From Streptomyces roseirectus (GTDB lineage Bacteria; Actinomycetota; Actinomycetes; Streptomycetales; Streptomycetaceae): a stretch of DNA of 64,000 bases. The DNA is taken from the NCBI RefSeq assembly GCF_014489635.1, contig NZ_CP060828.1, forward strand, positions 3,944,001 through 4,008,000, written 5' to 3'. Each line of letters begins with the position of its first letter. The first letter of the stretch is position 1. Below the pieces are notes generated by a model. That model had not been told where the DNA came from. It ran no database searches and saw nothing but the letters and a program-made list of their open reading frames with translations. Both the position numbers and the translations under genes were made by a program. This document shows positions 23,131 through 33,538 of this stretch, one piece after another.

Positions 23131-25125
23131 TCACCCTCCCGAGGCGACGAGAAGGACGGTCACCGCGAGGACGACGGTGCCGGCGAGCAGCGCGCTCACA
23201 TAGGTCTGGACGTTGCCGCTCTGGGCCCGCCGTACAGCGGTGCCGAGCAGACGGGGCAGGGCGGCGGCGCCCTGGACGTAGGTGTCGACGACCTCGCGGT
23301 CGAGGAAGCGTACGAGGCGCGCGGCGGACTGGACCGGGCGGACGAACAGGGCGCCGTACAGGGCGTCCAGGTGGAAGCCGACGGCCGCGTGGCGGTGCAG
23401 GGGGCCGAGCAGCAGGCGGCCGGGGTCTGCGGGGTCCGGGGCGGCGGCGACGCTGCCGTACGCGGGCGCGTGGCTCGCGATGGCCTCGGCCTCGACGGTG
23501 GCCGCGTCGCCGTCCGGGTGGGCGGCGACCGCGCCCAGGGGGACGCGGGCGGCGACGGCGGTGAGGTGGCGCCAGGCGCCGTAGGTGACCAAAGCGCCGA
23601 CCAGGGCGAAGCCCGTGCCGACGACGGAGGTGGTGAGGGTCGGGGCGAGCGAGACCCCGTCGAACCAGTCGGGGAGCGTGCCGTAGGCGAGGCCGCCGAG
23701 CGCCAGGGACGGGACGGCGAGGACCCACAGGACGGCGGTCATCGACCGGGGCCGGCGGCCGTGGTCCGGGGCCGGGGCGCCGCGCCCGTTGAAGGCCAGC
23801 AGCCACAGGCGGGCCGCGTAGGCGGCGGTGAGGAGGGCGGTGAGCAGACCGGCGACGATGACGGTCCAGCCCGCGGCGGCGGGCGCGTGCTCGGTGTGGC
23901 CGGTGACGACGTGTTCGGCGGCGCCGAGGACCGACTCCTTGGAGAAGAAGCCGCTGAACGGCGGGATCGCGGCGAGCGCGAGGAGCGCCACGGTCATCGT
24001 CCAGAACGCGTCCGGCACGCGGGCGCGCAAGGAGCCCATCCGGGACATCGCGGCGAGCGAGTTGGTGCCGGCGGCGTGGATGACCGCGCCGGCCGCGAGG
24101 AACAGCAGCGCCTTGAAGGCGCCGTGCGCCAGGAGGTGGAAGACGGCGGCGCCCCGGTCGCCGACGGCGAGCGCGCCGGTCATGTAGCCGAGCTGGCCGA
24201 TCGTCGAGTAGGCGAGGACGCGCTTGATGTCGTCCTGCGCGAGCGCGGCGAGCCCCGAGCCGAGCATCGTCACGGCGGCCATCACCGCGAGGACGGCCAT
24301 CGCGGCGTGCGACGCCTCGAAGACCGGCAGGAGGCGGGCGACGAAGTAGACGCCGGCGGCGACCATCGTCGCGGCGTGGATCAGCGCGGAGACGGGCGTG
24401 GGGCCCGCCATCGCGTCGGGGAGCCAGGTGTGCAGCGGGAACTGCGCCGACTTGCCCGCCACGCCCGCGAGGAGCAGCAGCGCGGTCAGGGTCGGGTGGT
24501 CGAGGCCGCCGTGCGCGACGGTGTCGAGGATCGTCGTGATCCGGAAGGAGCCCGCGTCCGTGGCCAGCGCGAACAGGCCGATCAGGAACGGGACGTCGCC
24601 CAGCTTGGTGACCAGGAACGCCTTGATCGAGGCGGCGCGGGCCTCGGGGGTCTCCCAGTAGTGGCCGACCAGGAAGTACGAGCAGATGCCCATGACCTCC
24701 CAGCCGACGAGCAGCACGATCAGGTCGCCCGAGTAGACGACCAGGAGCATCGCGGCGGTGAAGAGCGAGACGAGCGCCGCGTACGAGGGGTAGCGGGGGT
24801 CGTCGCGGAGGTAGCCGGTCGAGTAGATCTGCACGCAGGTCGCGACCAGGGCGACCAGGACGGCGACGAGGGCGGCGAAACCGTCGATGTGCAGGGCGAG
24901 TTCGACGGGGATCGAGCCGGTGGGGGTGAGCTCCGTCACGGCGTCGACCGCCGCGTCGCCGCTCTGGCGCACGGCGACCAGGACGGCCAGCGCGAGGGCG
25001 GCGAGCGGGGGCAGGACGGCCAGGGGGCGGACATAGCCGGGGGCGGTGCGGCCCAGGAGCAGGCCGGCGACGGCGCCGAGGAACGGCAGGAGGGGGACGA
25101 GGGCGGCGAGGGTGGTCGTGGTCAC
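23131..25125 (-). CDS. nuoL: NADH-quinone oxidoreductase subunit L
   Basis: A 664-residue subunit. The N-terminal antiporter fold carries [55 protein letters not shown] and [10 protein letters not shown]. The C-terminal region contains the long lateral-helix domain of NuoL, followed by a last membrane segment. It starts at GTG 25125, overlapping the nuoK stop by 4 bp. Confidence 0.95.
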   Translation of the reverse strand: MTTTTLAALVPLLPFLGAVAGLLLGRTAPGYVRPLAVLPPLAALALAVLVAVRQSGDAAVDAVTELTPTGSIPVELALHIDGFAALVAVLVALVATCVQIYSTGYLRDDPRYPSYAALVSLFTAAMLLVVYSGDLIVLLVGWEVMGICSYFLVGHYWETPEARAASIKAFLVTKLGDVPFLIGLFALATDAGSFRITTILDTVAHGGLDHPTLTALLLLAGVAGKSAQFPLHTWLPDAMAGPTPVSALIHAATMVAAGVYFVARLLPVFEASHAAMAVLAVMAAVTMLGSGLAALAQDDIKRVLAYSTIGQLGYMTGALAVGDRGAAVFHLLAHGAFKALLFLAAGAVIHAAGTNSLAAMSRMGSLRARVPDAFWTMTVALLALAAIPPFSGFFSKESVLGAAEHVVTGHTEHAPAAAGWTVIVAGLLTALLTAAYAARLWLLAFNGRGAPAPDHGRRPRSMTAVLWVLAVPSLALGGLAYGTLPDWFDGVSLAPTLTTSVVGTGFALVGALVTYGAWRHLTAVAARVPLGAVAAHPDGDAATVEAEAIASHAPAYGSVAAAPDPADPGRLLLGPLHRHAAVGFHLDALYGALFVRPVQSAARLVRFLDREVVDTYVQGAAALPRLLGTAVRRAQSGNVQTYVSALLAGTVVLAVTVLLVASGG

Positions 25126-25511
25126 GCGGCGGCCTCGGCCTTCTCGTCCTTCTGGTCCAGGGGGGCGGTGCTTCCCGGCGGCTCTGTCTCCGGGGTTTCC
25201 GCCGTGTCGCGGAGTCTGTCGATGTCCGAGGTGCCGCGGTTGCGGTACACGGCGAGGACGATCGCGAGGCCGATGCCGATCTCGGCGGCGGCGATCGCGA
25301 TGGTGAACAGGGTCAGGGCCTGGCCGGAGTGGAGGGTGTCCTCGGCGGCCTTGCTGAGCCAGACGTCGAAGGCGACGAGGTTGAGGTTGACCGCGTTGAG
25401 CATCAGCTCGACGGACATCAGGACCAGGATCGCGTTGCGGCGGGCGAGGACTCCGTAGACGCCGGTGCAGAAGAGGAGGGCGGAGAGGACGGCGGGGTAG
25501 GCGAGGTGCAT
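25122..25511 (-). CDS. nuoK: NADH-quinone oxidoreductase subunit K
   Basis: A 129-residue protein with three helices and the conserved [19 protein letters not shown] and [14 protein letters not shown] glutamates used in proton translocation. It has a C-terminal acidic/Pro extension of about 30 residues ([12 protein letters not shown] to the end) beyond the usual 100-residue length. The ATG at 25511 overlaps the last base of the nuoJ stop. Confidence 0.93.
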   Translation of the reverse strand: MHLAYPAVLSALLFCTGVYGVLARRNAILVLMSVELMLNAVNLNLVAFDVWLSKAAEDTLHSGQALTLFTIAIAAAEIGIGLAIVLAVYRNRGTSDIDRLRDTAETPETEPPGSTAPLDQKDEKAEAAA

Positions 25512-26167
25512 CAGGGGGCGCCTTCCTGCTCGGCCGGGGTTTCCTGGGGTCGAGAAATTTTTTCGGAATCTGTGACGGGTCGGGAACTCTGCGTGATGGT
25601 CCGGGCGTTCTCGGGGGGAGAGCTCGGATCCGCTTTCGCTTTGCGGGACAGGACGATCGCGCCGACCAGTGCCGCGAGGAGAAGGACGGACAGGGCCTCG
25701 AAGGGCAGGACCCAGTTCTGGAACAGGCTCTCGCCGGTGACCTTCGTGGTACCGGCGGCCGGGCCGTCGAGGTCGATCCACGTGGTGCGGAAGGCGTCGA
25801 CGACCACCCAGACCAGCGCTGCCGCGGCGGCGACCGCGACCGCGAGAGCGGCCCACCGGTTCCCGGAATCGGCGTCCGGGGAGCGGCCGATGGGAGCGCG
25901 GGTGAGCATCAGACCGAAGAGAAGGAGGACGACCACGGAACCGACATAGATGAGGACCTGCACCCAGGCGATGAACTCCGCCGTCAGCAGCAGGTACTCC
26001 ACGGCGAGCCCGCCGAGGGCCACGACCAGCCAGAGGGCCGCGTGCACCAGCTGTCTGGTGGTGACGGTGACGACCGCGGCGCCGAGGGTGACCAGGCCGA
26101 CCAGGAGGAACGCGATCTCGACGCCGGTGGGCGAGAGGAAGCCGTGGGGAGCTTGGGCGAGGCTCAC
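25511..26167 (-). CDS. nuoJ: NADH-quinone oxidoreductase subunit J
   Basis: A 218-residue protein from GTG 26167, overlapping the nuoI stop. Five helices, with [29 protein letters not shown] and the conserved [24 protein letters not shown]. The C-terminal 40 residues are hydrophilic and disordered. Upstream in-frame codons lie in nuoI and are rejected as N-terminus. Confidence 0.93.
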   Translation of the reverse strand: MSLAQAPHGFLSPTGVEIAFLLVGLVTLGAAVVTVTTRQLVHAALWLVVALGGLAVEYLLLTAEFIAWVQVLIYVGSVVVLLLFGLMLTRAPIGRSPDADSGNRWAALAVAVAAAAALVWVVVDAFRTTWIDLDGPAAGTTKVTGESLFQNWVLPFEALSVLLLAALVGAIVLSRKAKADPSSPPENARTITQSSRPVTDSEKISRPQETPAEQEGAP

Positions 26168-26793
26168 GGGCGGCCTCCCTGGGGGCCGGGGCCAGGGGTG
26201 CCAGGGCCAGGAGCGTCGGGACCAGGAGTGGCGGGGCCAGGGGTGCCGGGGCCGGCGGGTGTGGGCTGTTGGGCGAGGGCCAATTTCTCCGCCGTCTTGC
26301 GGGCCGCCGTGAGTTCCTTGGGTTCTTCGGCGCCGGGGTCGAGTGGGGGTGGGGCCGGAACGGTCCACATCCACTCGCGGAGCTTGTCCCGCTCGTGGGT
26401 GAGGTCGCGGATGTCGGTCTCGGCGTACTCGAACTCGGGAGACCAGAAGAGGGCGTCGAAGGGGCAGACCTCGATGCAGATGCCGCAGTACATGCAGAGG
26501 GAGAAGTCGATGGCGAACCGGTCGAGGACGTTGCGGCTGCGTTCACGGCCGCCGGGAGTGGCCGCGGGGGTCGTCTCCTTGTGGGAGTCGATGTAGATGC
26601 ACCAGTCGGGGCACTCGCGGGCGCAGAGCATGCAGACCGTGCAGTTCTCCTCGAACAGGCCGATGACGCCGCGGGTGCGGGGCGGGAGTTCGGGCTGGGC
26701 GTCGGGGTACTGCTCGGTGACGGACCTGCGGGTCATCGTGCGGAGGGTGACGGCCAGGCCCTTGGCCAGGCCGGAGCCGGGAATCGGAGGCAC
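26164..26793 (-). CDS. nuoI: NADH-quinone oxidoreductase subunit I with Gly/Pro repeat tail
   Basis: A 209-residue protein from GTG 26793. It has two 4Fe-4S motifs, [12 protein letters not shown] and [12 protein letters not shown], which carry electrons from the peripheral arm to NuoB. The tail (about 170-209) is a Gly-Pro-Thr repeat (units of [14 protein letters not shown]), absent from standard NuoI. In ferredoxin-fed complexes NuoI is the likely docking subunit, so this is the key entry point given that NuoE, F and G are absent. Confidence 0.93.
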   Translation of the reverse strand: MPPIPGSGLAKGLAVTLRTMTRRSVTEQYPDAQPELPPRTRGVIGLFEENCTVCMLCARECPDWCIYIDSHKETTPAATPGGRERSRNVLDRFAIDFSLCMYCGICIEVCPFDALFWSPEFEYAETDIRDLTHERDKLREWMWTVPAPPPLDPGAEEPKELTAARKTAEKLALAQQPTPAGPGTPGPATPGPDAPGPGTPGPGPQGGRP

Positions 26794-27761
26794 TAGGAGA
26801 TCACCACCTTGACGACGCCGGTGAGGGCGATCTGGGCGAGGGAGAGGGGGACGAGGAGGGTCCAGGAGAGCTTCTGGAGCTGGTCCTCGCGCAAGCGGGG
26901 ATAGGTGACGCGGAGCCAGATCACGACGAAGGCGAGGAGGGCGGTTTTCAGGAGGGTCCAGACCCAGCCGAGGCCGTCGGCGCCCCAGGGGCCGTGCCAG
27001 CCGCCCAGGAAGAGGACGGTGGTGAGGCCGCACAGGACGACGATCCCGGCGTACTCGGCGAGCAGGAAGAGGGCGAAGCGCAGGCCGGTGTACTCGGTGT
27101 AGGCGCCGAAGATGATCTCCGAGTCGGCGACGGGCATGTCGAAGGGCGGGCGCTGGAGTTCGGCGAGGCCAGCGACGAAGAAGACGACGGCGCCGACGAT
27201 CTGCCAGGGCAGCCACCACCACTCGAAGGCGTCGAGGATGCCGGGGAGGGAGACCGTGCCGGCCGCCATGGCGACGGAGGCGGCGGCGAGGAGCATCGGG
27301 AGTTCGTAGGCGAGGAGCTGTGCGGCGGTGCGCAGGCCGCCGAGGAGGGAGAACTTGTTGGCGCTGGCCCAGCCCGCCATGAGGGAGCCGAGGACGCTGA
27401 CTCCCATCACGGCCAGGACGAAGAAGATCCCCGCGTCCAGGACCTGGCCGACGGCGCCCTCCTCCGGACCGATCGGGATCGCCAGCAGCACGAGGAGGTA
27501 CGGCAGCAGCGCCACGGCCGGGGCGAGCTGGAACACCCGCCGGTCCGCGCCCGCCGGGACGACGTCCTCCTTCTGCGCGAACTTGACGCCGTCCGCGACG
27601 AGTTGGGCCCAGCCGTGGAAGCCGCCCGCGTACATCGGGCCCAGGCGGCCCTGCATGTGGGCCATGACCTTGTGTTCGGTCTGGCCGACGAGCAGGGGGA
27701 AGGTGAGGAAGACGACGAACACGATCAGGAGGCGCAGGGTGACGTCGAGCGCGTCGTTCAC
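26793..27761 (-). CDS. nuoH: NADH-quinone oxidoreductase subunit H
   Basis: A 322-residue, eight-helix protein that forms part of the quinone chamber. Conserved features are [46 protein letters not shown] and [30 protein letters not shown]. The start GTG at 27761 overlaps the nuoC stop (GTGA), so nuoC is followed directly by nuoH with no nuoD between them. Confidence 0.95.
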   Translation of the reverse strand: MNDALDVTLRLLIVFVVFLTFPLLVGQTEHKVMAHMQGRLGPMYAGGFHGWAQLVADGVKFAQKEDVVPAGADRRVFQLAPAVALLPYLLVLLAIPIGPEEGAVGQVLDAGIFFVLAVMGVSVLGSLMAGWASANKFSLLGGLRTAAQLLAYELPMLLAAASVAMAAGTVSLPGILDAFEWWWLPWQIVGAVVFFVAGLAELQRPPFDMPVADSEIIFGAYTEYTGLRFALFLLAEYAGIVVLCGLTTVLFLGGWHGPWGADGLGWVWTLLKTALLAFVVIWLRVTYPRLREDQLQKLSWTLLVPLSLAQIALTGVVKVVIS

Positions 27762-29149
27762 CGCGAGCCTCCTGGGGGGTTGTCTTCGGCGGGGGGTGGC
27801 GGGGATTTCGGGGTGGCGTCGGCAGGGGGTGCCGACTGGTCGGCCTCGGGGGACGAGGGCTCAGGGGCCGGGGGCTCGGGGGGTGTGTCGTCGTCGAAGG
27901 CCGGGCGGGCGTGGTGCCAGGGGGCGTCGGCGCTTCGCGGCGCGGGGCGGCGCGGGGCGGCCGGGGGTTGGGTGCGCTGGCTGGCCGAGCCCTGGGAGGC
28001 GCTGCGGTTGCGGCGCGGGCCGGAGGGGGGCGGGGACGCCGGGGGCTCGGCGTCCGGGGCCAGGGAAGCGTCCGGGGCTGGGGACGCGTCCGGCGGTGAC
28101 GGCCGTGGGGTCTGTTCGGCCTGCGGTCGCTGGGAGGCCGAGCCCTCGCTCGCGCTTCGGGAGCGGCGGGGTCCGGCCGGCGGGCGGTGCGGTGGGGCCG
28201 GGCGCTCCTGAGGAGCGGGGCTCGGTTGTGGCGCCTGGGGTTCGTCGCCGGTCGTCGGCTGTCCGGCGTCCCGCTGGCTGGCCGAGCCCTGGGACGCCGA
28301 GCGGGTGCGGCGGGCCGGGGTAGGGGTGCCCGGCGTCGAGGGGGTGGTCGGTTCCTGTTGGCCGGCCGAGCCCTCGGACGCCGAGCGGGTGCGGCGGGCG
28401 GGTGCGGCAGGGGTGGCCGGGGTGGGGGCGTCCGGCGTCGGGGTGGACGGTGTCGGCTGGCTCGCCGAGCCCTGGGAGGCGCTGCGGTTGCGGCGGATGG
28501 GGCGGTCTGCCGGGGTGGTGGGGGTCGCGGCCGAGGGGGTGGCCGGGCGCGGGGTTCGGGCCGGGCGGGGTGGAGCTGTGGGGAGTTGGCCCTTCAGGGG
28601 GCCCCACTCGTTGGGGTCGGGGACGCCCGGGGGGAGGATCTGGCGGCGCTTGGGGGCGCCGTGGTCGGACTCGCCCGGTTCCTTGGCGCCGGGCCAGGGC
28701 TTGGCGGCGCGGGCGACGAGGACGAAGTCCTTGCGGAGGGGGTGACCTTCGAAGGTGTCCGGAAGGAGGAGGTGCGTGAGGGAGGGGTGGTCGGCGAAGC
28801 GCACGCCGAACATCTCGTGGGTCTCGCGCTCGTGCCAGGCCGCGCCCGCGTAGACGCCGACCGCCGTGGGGAGGACGGGGGACGCGTGCGGGACCGTCGT
28901 CCTCAGCAGCAGGCGGCGGACCGGGGCGAGCGCGACCACATGGGCGCAGACGCGGAAGCCGGTGCCGGGTTCGTCGACGGCGCTGAGCCAGTCGAAGTAG
29001 GTGCAGCCGAGGGCCGTGCGGGCCGTTTCGAGGGCGGTGAGCCAGGCGGTCGGGGGGACGTCGACGGTGAGGACGTCGTACGACTCGTCCGCCGCGGCGT
29101 CGTCCCCGAAGAGGTCCTGGACGGGGGCGGGGAGCCAGCCGGCGGTCAT
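27758..29149 (-). CDS. nuoC: NADH-quinone oxidoreductase subunit C with long repeat-bearing tail
   Basis: A 463-residue protein, more than twice the usual length. Residues 1 to about 190 are the 30-kDa NuoC domain ([46 protein letters not shown]). The rest is a Pro/Ser/Arg-rich, probably disordered tail with five copies of a 13-residue repeat of the form [13 protein letters not shown] at 219-231, 252-264, 280-292, 328-340 and 379-391. No NuoD sequence is present in the tail. ATG 29149 overlaps the nuoB stop by 4 bp. The RSAS core resembles basophilic Ser kinase sites; function is unknown. Confidence 0.9.
   Translation of the reverse strand: MTAGWLPAPVQDLFGDDAAADESYDVLTVDVPPTAWLTALETARTALGCTYFDWLSAVDEPGTGFRVCAHVVALAPVRRLLLRTTVPHASPVLPTAVGVYAGAAWHERETHEMFGVRFADHPSLTHLLLPDTFEGHPLRKDFVLVARAAKPWPGAKEPGESDHGAPKRRQILPPGVPDPNEWGPLKGQLPTAPPRPARTPRPATPSAATPTTPADRPIRRNRSASQGSASQPTPSTPTPDAPTPATPAAPARRTRSASEGSAGQQEPTTPSTPGTPTPARRTRSASQGSASQRDAGQPTTGDEPQAPQPSPAPQERPAPPHRPPAGPRRSRSASEGSASQRPQAEQTPRPSPPDASPAPDASLAPDAEPPASPPPSGPRRNRSASQGSASQRTQPPAAPRRPAPRSADAPWHHARPAFDDDTPPEPPAPEPSSPEADQSAPPADATPKSPPPPAEDNPPGGSR
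27977..28495 (-). repeat. Five dispersed 39-bp coding repeats in nuoC
   Basis: Units at 27977-28015, 28130-28168, 28274-28312, 28358-28396 and 28457-28495, all in the same frame. They encode RR(N/T/S)RSAS(Q/E)GSA(S/G)Q, separated by variable Pro-rich linkers of 15-38 residues. Conservation of the unit against drifting linkers implies selection or recent duplication. Confidence 0.9.
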
Positions 29150-29919
29150 CGTGGGGTGTCCTTCGCCTCGGGGGCCCGGACCAGGTCGCTCTGGAGGGCG
29201 GACGGGGACGGGCGGGAGGCGTAGCGGTCGGCCAGGGACTCGCGGGCGATCTTCTCCTGGAGCTTCAGGATGCCCTGGAGAAGCGCCTCGGGGCGGGGCG
29301 GGCAGCCGGGGACGTAGACGTCGACGGGGATGATCTGGTCGACGCCCTTGGTCACCGAGTACGAGTCCCAGTACGGGCCGCCGCAGTTGGAGCAGGCGCC
29401 GAAGGAGATGACGTACTTCGGTTCGGGCATCTGCTCGTACAGCCGCTTCACGGCGGGCGCCATCTTGTCGGTGACCGTGCCGGAGACGACCATCAGGTCG
29501 GCCTGGCGGGGGCCCGGCGCGAAAGGGATCACACCGAGCCGGATGAAGTCGTGGCGGGCCATGGACGCGGCGATGAACTCGATCGCGCAGCAGGCGAGGC
29601 CGAAGTTGAAGACCCACAGGGAGTACCGGCGGCCCCAGTTGAGGACGACCTTCATCGGCTCGGGCGCCAGCCGCGCGAGCGCACCGAGCCGCTTGGGCTC
29701 GGGGAGGAACACGGGCGCGGCGCCGTCGGCGTCCGTGCCGGTGCTGCTGCCGGTGTCGGTGCCGGTCGCCCCCGTCATACCCGTAGTACCCGTAGTACCA
29801 GCACCCGGCGCCACCGGCTCCGTACCCGCCGACCCCATACCCGTAGTACCTCCCGGTCCCGTAGTACCCGTACCCCCCGCCGCGTCCGCCGCCCCCGCCG
29901 GCTCCCGCCCCGGTCTCAC
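29146..29919 (-). CDS. nuoB: NADH-quinone oxidoreductase subunit B with low-complexity N-terminal extension
   Basis: A 257-residue protein from GTG 29919, overlapping the nuoA stop. The NuoB core begins near residue 70 and has the N2 cluster ligands: the adjacent Cys pair in [19 protein letters not shown] and [11 protein letters not shown]. The first 65 residues are a Gly/Thr/Met-rich extension ([12 protein letters not shown]) encoded by GTAC-rich DNA repeats, unlike standard NuoB (about 160-180 residues). An internal start nearer residue 50 is possible. Overlaps nuoC by 4 bp. Confidence 0.92.
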   Translation of the reverse strand: MRPGREPAGAADAAGGTGTTGPGGTTGMGSAGTEPVAPGAGTTGTTGMTGATGTDTGSSTGTDADGAAPVFLPEPKRLGALARLAPEPMKVVLNWGRRYSLWVFNFGLACCAIEFIAASMARHDFIRLGVIPFAPGPRQADLMVVSGTVTDKMAPAVKRLYEQMPEPKYVISFGACSNCGGPYWDSYSVTKGVDQIIPVDVYVPGCPPRPEALLQGILKLQEKIARESLADRYASRPSPSALQSDLVRAPEAKDTPR

Positions 29920-30323
29920 GCCCATTCCAGGACGCCCTTCTTGTACGCGTAGAGCAGGCCCACAGCCAGGAACCCCAGGAAGATGAACATCTCGACGAGC
30001 GTGGTCGCCCCGTACCCGTCGGCGGCGAAGACCGTGGCCCACGGGAACAGGAAGACGGAGTCGACGGCGAAGACGACGTAGAGGAAGGCGTACACGTAGT
30101 ACCGGACCTGGGTGTGAGCCCAGCCCTCCCCCACGGGGTCGACCCCGCACTCGTACGTCATGAGTTTCTCGGGCGTCGGTACGACGGGCCGCAGCAGCCG
30201 CCCCGCGCCGAACGCCACGGCCACGAACAGCACGCCCACCACGGCGAGCAGGCCCACGGCCGAGTACGACTGGAAGTAGTCCGCCGCGAGCGCGGTCTCA
30301 GGGGCGCCGGTCGATTCCCGCAC
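29916..30323 (-). CDS. nuoA: NADH-quinone oxidoreductase subunit A
   Basis: A 135-residue, three-helix subunit starting at GTG 30323. It has the conserved [10 protein letters not shown] motif of the quinone-proximal loop (Cys in ECG), [20 protein letters not shown] and [24 protein letters not shown]. First gene of the operon; its promoter must be in the 209-bp spacer shared with the divergent kinase gene. Confidence 0.95.
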   Translation of the reverse strand: MRESTGAPETALAADYFQSYSAVGLLAVVGVLFVAVAFGAGRLLRPVVPTPEKLMTYECGVDPVGEGWAHTQVRYYVYAFLYVVFAVDSVFLFPWATVFAADGYGATTLVEMFIFLGFLAVGLLYAYKKGVLEWA

Positions 30324-30532
30324 GTCCGTCCCTTCGCTGCCGAACTGTCCGCTGCCTGTCCGATGTCCGTCCGTTGTCCGACCGACGTCGTGTACTCACG
30401 GGAGTCTAGGCCCTGCTAAAGGGACCGTAAGCGGGTCGTCACGCCACTTGGCGCGCGGGTGGGGTTTTCCCCCGGACCCGAAGGCGGGGAACGTCATGGC
30501 GCCGCCGCGCGGCACACGGCAGGCTGACGGGT

Positions 30533-31696
30533 ATGACCGCGAAGCCCACGGCTCCCGACGAGCCCCTTCCTCCTCTGCGCCCCGCCTATGACGCGGCGAC
30601 GTGGAAGGAGATCACCCATCTGCTGCTCAACCTGCCGGTCGCGCTGACCGGTTTCACGTACGCCATGACGATGCTGATGGTCGGCGCGGGGCTGACGATC
30701 ACCGTCGTCGGGGTGCCGCTGCTGGCGCTCGGGCTGATGGGCGCGCGGGTGATGGGGCGGTTCGAGCGGGCGCGGGCGCGGGTGCTGCTCGGGGTGCGGG
30801 TGGAGGAGCCGAGCAAGGTGCCGTGGCGCCGGGGGCGCGGGTTCCTGCCGGTGCTGTGGACGGCGTTGAAGGACCCGGTGGGCTGGCGGACGGTGCTGTA
30901 CGACGTGGTCCGGCTGCCGTGGGGGATCCTCACGTTCACGGTGACGTTCGCCTCGTTGTTCGTGGCGTGGCCCGTACTGCCGTATCTGGCACGGGGGTTC
31001 GCGAACGTGGACCGGGCGATGGTGCGGGGCCTGCTGTCGCCGTCGGACGAACTGGAGCGCCGGATCGCGGAGTTGGAGTCGGACCGGGGTGTCGTCGTGG
31101 ATACGGCGGCGGCGGACCTGCGCCGGATCGAGCGCGACCTGCACGACGGCGCGCAGGCGCGGCTCGTCAACCTCGCGATGGGACTCGGCCTCGCCAAGGA
31201 GAAGTTGCTGGAGGATCCGGACGCGGCGGCGGCGATGGTCGCCGAGGCGCACGGTGAAGTGAAGCTGGCGTTGCAGGAGTTGCGTGACCTGGCGCGCGGC
31301 ATCCATCCGGCGGTCCTCACGGACCGGGGCCTCGACGCCGCGCTCTCCTCGGTCGCCTCCCGCTGCACGGTCCCGGTGAAGGTCACCGCCGACCTGCCGA
31401 CCAGACCGGCGCCGGCCATCGAGGGCATCGCCTACTTCACCGTCTCCGAACTGCTCCAGAACGTCAGCAAGCACAGCGGCGCGCGGACGGCGTCCGTCGA
31501 CGTGTGGCGTTCCGACGAGCGGCTGCTCGTCCAGGTCTCGGACGACGGCCGGGGCGGCGCGAGCCTCGACAAGGGGACGGGGATGAAGGGGCTCGCGGAG
31601 CGGCTGGACGCCGTCGACGGCCTGTTCGTCGTCGACTCGCCGCCGGGCGCGGGGACGACGGTGACGGTGGAACTCCCTTGGCGGGACCGGGGGTAG
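30533..31696 (+). CDS. NarL-type sensor histidine kinase, first of a tandem pair
   Basis: A 387-residue kinase. An N-terminal sensor region with hydrophobic helices (about 30-60 and 110-150) is followed by HisKA_3 (RRIERDLHDGAQARL, phospho-acceptor His 204) and a HATPase_c domain (TVSELLQNVSKHS, DDGRGGA, GTGMKGLAERL). It reads divergently from nuoA. The catalytic core is nearly identical in sequence to the next kinase. No extracytoplasmic sensor domain is present. Confidence 0.9.
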   Translation: MTAKPTAPDEPLPPLRPAYDAATWKEITHLLLNLPVALTGFTYAMTMLMVGAGLTITVVGVPLLALGLMGARVMGRFERARARVLLGVRVEEPSKVPWRRGRGFLPVLWTALKDPVGWRTVLYDVVRLPWGILTFTVTFASLFVAWPVLPYLARGFANVDRAMVRGLLSPSDELERRIAELESDRGVVVDTAAADLRRIERDLHDGAQARLVNLAMGLGLAKEKLLEDPDAAAAMVAEAHGEVKLALQELRDLARGIHPAVLTDRGLDAALSSVASRCTVPVKVTADLPTRPAPAIEGIAYFTVSELLQNVSKHSGARTASVDVWRSDERLLVQVSDDGRGGASLDKGTGMKGLAERLDAVDGLFVVDSPPGAGTTVTVELPWRDRG

Positions 31697-31918
31697 GCCC
31701 ACAGGGGTACCCCGGCGGGGGGAGCCCTCCAGGGGTACCTCGGCAGCGGTAGCTCCGAGGAGTTGGCTCGCAGGAGCCACCCCGAAGGTAGGGATAACCC
31801 CCCACCCGAGACGCCGACGGACTCCATGGTTCCTACGGGCCCCACCCCCGAGGCTGGTGGTACGGCGGAACAGCGGTATCGCCGAAGCGGTGTCGACGAG
31901 CAGAACGGGACGGAGCCG

Positions 31919-33271
31919 ATGGCCATGCAGGGCATGGGGTACGGGGGTTACGGGGAGTACGAGGGGTACGGGGACGAGCGGCGCCACCGCGTCCCCGCGG
32001 CGCTGCGGACCCCGTTCGAGGGGCGCAGTTGGCGGGAGTTCGTCTATGTGCTGCTGAGCCTGCCGATCGCCGTCGTGTTCTTCACGTACACGGTGACGAT
32101 GATGTCGGTCGGCGCCGGTCTGCTCATCACGTTCCTCGGGGTGCCCCTGATGGCCGCCGCGCTGGCCGGCTGCCGGGGCTTCGGGGCGCTGGAGCGGGCA
32201 CGCGCGCGTGGGCTGCTCGGCATGGAGATCGCCGACCCTGCGCCGCTGCGGCCCCGCAAGCGCGGCCTGATGGGCTGGGTGGGCGCGGTCCTGAAGGACG
32301 GCGCGTCGTGGCGGCACGCCCTGTACTCACTGCTGCAACTGCCCTGGTCGGTGTTCACGTTCGGCGTCGCGCTGACCGTGTGGTGGACCGGCCTGACCAT
32401 GCTGACGTACCCGCTGTGGTTCTGGGTGTTCCCGATGTACGCGGGGCAGGACGGCATCCAGCTCTACGGCGACGGGCGGCACGGGATCTACCTGGACAAC
32501 CCTTTCGAGATCACCGTCACGGCGCTGATCGGGATGCTGGTCACGATGACGGCGCCGTGGATCGTGCGGGCGCTGACGATGGTGGACCGGCTGCTGGTGC
32601 ACGGGCTGCTGGGCCCCTCGCGGCTGGCGTCGCGTGTGGTGGAGCTGGAGTCGGACCGGGGCGTCGTCGTGGACACGGCGGCGGCCGACCTGCGCCGCAT
32701 CGAGCGCGACCTGCACGACGGCGCGCAGGCACGCCTCGTCAACCTCGCGATGGGACTCGGCCTCGCCAAGGAGAAGCTGCTCGAAGACCCGGACGCGGCG
32801 GCCGAGATGGTGTCGGAGGCGCACGGCGAGGTGAAGATGGCGCTCCAGGAGCTGCGTGACCTGGCGCGCGGCATCCACCCGGCGGTCCTCACGGACCGGG
32901 GCCTCGACGCCGCGCTCTCCTCCGTCGCCTCCCGCTGCACGGTCCCCGTCGAGGTGGACGTGGACCTCCTGGAGCGGCCCGCGCCGGCCATCGAGGGCAT
33001 CGCCTACTTCACGGTCTCCGAACTGCTCCAGAACATCAGCAAGCACTCCCGGGCGACGATGGCGTCCGTGGACGTGTGGCGGGTGGACAACCGGCTGATG
33101 CTCCAGGTCGTCGACAACGGCGTGGGCGGCGCCGACGTCTCCGGGGGCTCGGGGCTCGCGGGGCTGGCGGGGCGGCTGGACGCGGTGGACGGAATCCTGG
33201 TGGTGGACTCGCCGGCCGGGGGGCCGACGCGGGTGACGGCGGAGCTGCCGTGGCGGGCGGAGCGGATCTGA
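31919..33271 (+). CDS. NarL-type sensor histidine kinase, second paralogue
   Basis: About 450 residues from ATG 31919 (upstream GGAC-GGAG); ATG 31826 and TTG 31763 are alternatives. A Gly/Tyr-rich N-terminus (GYGGYGEYEGYG) precedes membrane helices, with a longer loop than in the first kinase (about 165-205 here), then HisKA_3 (His 266 in RRIERDLHDGAQARL) and HATPase_c. From about 30 residues before the His to past the N box, protein and DNA closely match the upstream gene, pointing to duplication with later homogenisation. Terminator at 33382-33432 follows. Confidence 0.88.
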   Translation: MAMQGMGYGGYGEYEGYGDERRHRVPAALRTPFEGRSWREFVYVLLSLPIAVVFFTYTVTMMSVGAGLLITFLGVPLMAAALAGCRGFGALERARARGLLGMEIADPAPLRPRKRGLMGWVGAVLKDGASWRHALYSLLQLPWSVFTFGVALTVWWTGLTMLTYPLWFWVFPMYAGQDGIQLYGDGRHGIYLDNPFEITVTALIGMLVTMTAPWIVRALTMVDRLLVHGLLGPSRLASRVVELESDRGVVVDTAAADLRRIERDLHDGAQARLVNLAMGLGLAKEKLLEDPDAAAEMVSEAHGEVKMALQELRDLARGIHPAVLTDRGLDAALSSVASRCTVPVEVDVDLLERPAPAIEGIAYFTVSELLQNISKHSRATMASVDVWRVDNRLMLQVVDNGVGGADVSGGSGLAGLAGRLDAVDGILVVDSPAGGPTRVTAELPWRAERI

Positions 33272-33381
33272 TCGTCGTCCATAGGGGCGTCGTTTCGATC
33301 AGGAACGGTCATGTCGGACTGTTCGTGAGCGAAACGTCGTCCTAGGGGGCGTCATCACGCCAATTTTCGTCGTCGATCGGT

Positions 33382-33432
33382 CCTCAAGGGGCGCGTGGAA
33401 GCCTGTACTGCGGCTTCCGGCGCCCCTTGAGG
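33382..33432 (+). terminator. Long bulged hairpin between kinase and response regulator genes
   Basis: Outer 13-bp stem CCTCAAGGGGCGC / GCGCCCCTTGAGG continuing, after a bulge, into GGAAGCC / GGCTTCC around an 8-nt loop. It separates the kinases from the regulator, which must have its own promoter in about 33433-33530. Confidence 0.7.
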
Positions 33433-33538
33433 GCTTCCGATCGTCCAAGTGGCCGATCCGCCGGGCGTCGGGCCTGGGATGCTTGGTGCGCACGCACGCG
33501 TACAGCCGACGGGGGGCCAGAACATCGTGGAGGACAGG

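Noticed and set aside
21691..25458. A 1255-codon open frame on the plus strand opposite nuoL, nuoM and nuoK
   Set aside because: It is antisense to well-conserved nuo genes. Its composition (Gly/Glu/Arg/Asp-rich, no domain) is what high-GC third positions produce on the opposite strand.
27758..29149. NuoC tail as a fused NuoD
   Set aside because: NuoC-NuoD fusions exist, but the tail has no NuoD motif; it is a Pro/Ser/Arg-rich repeat sequence.
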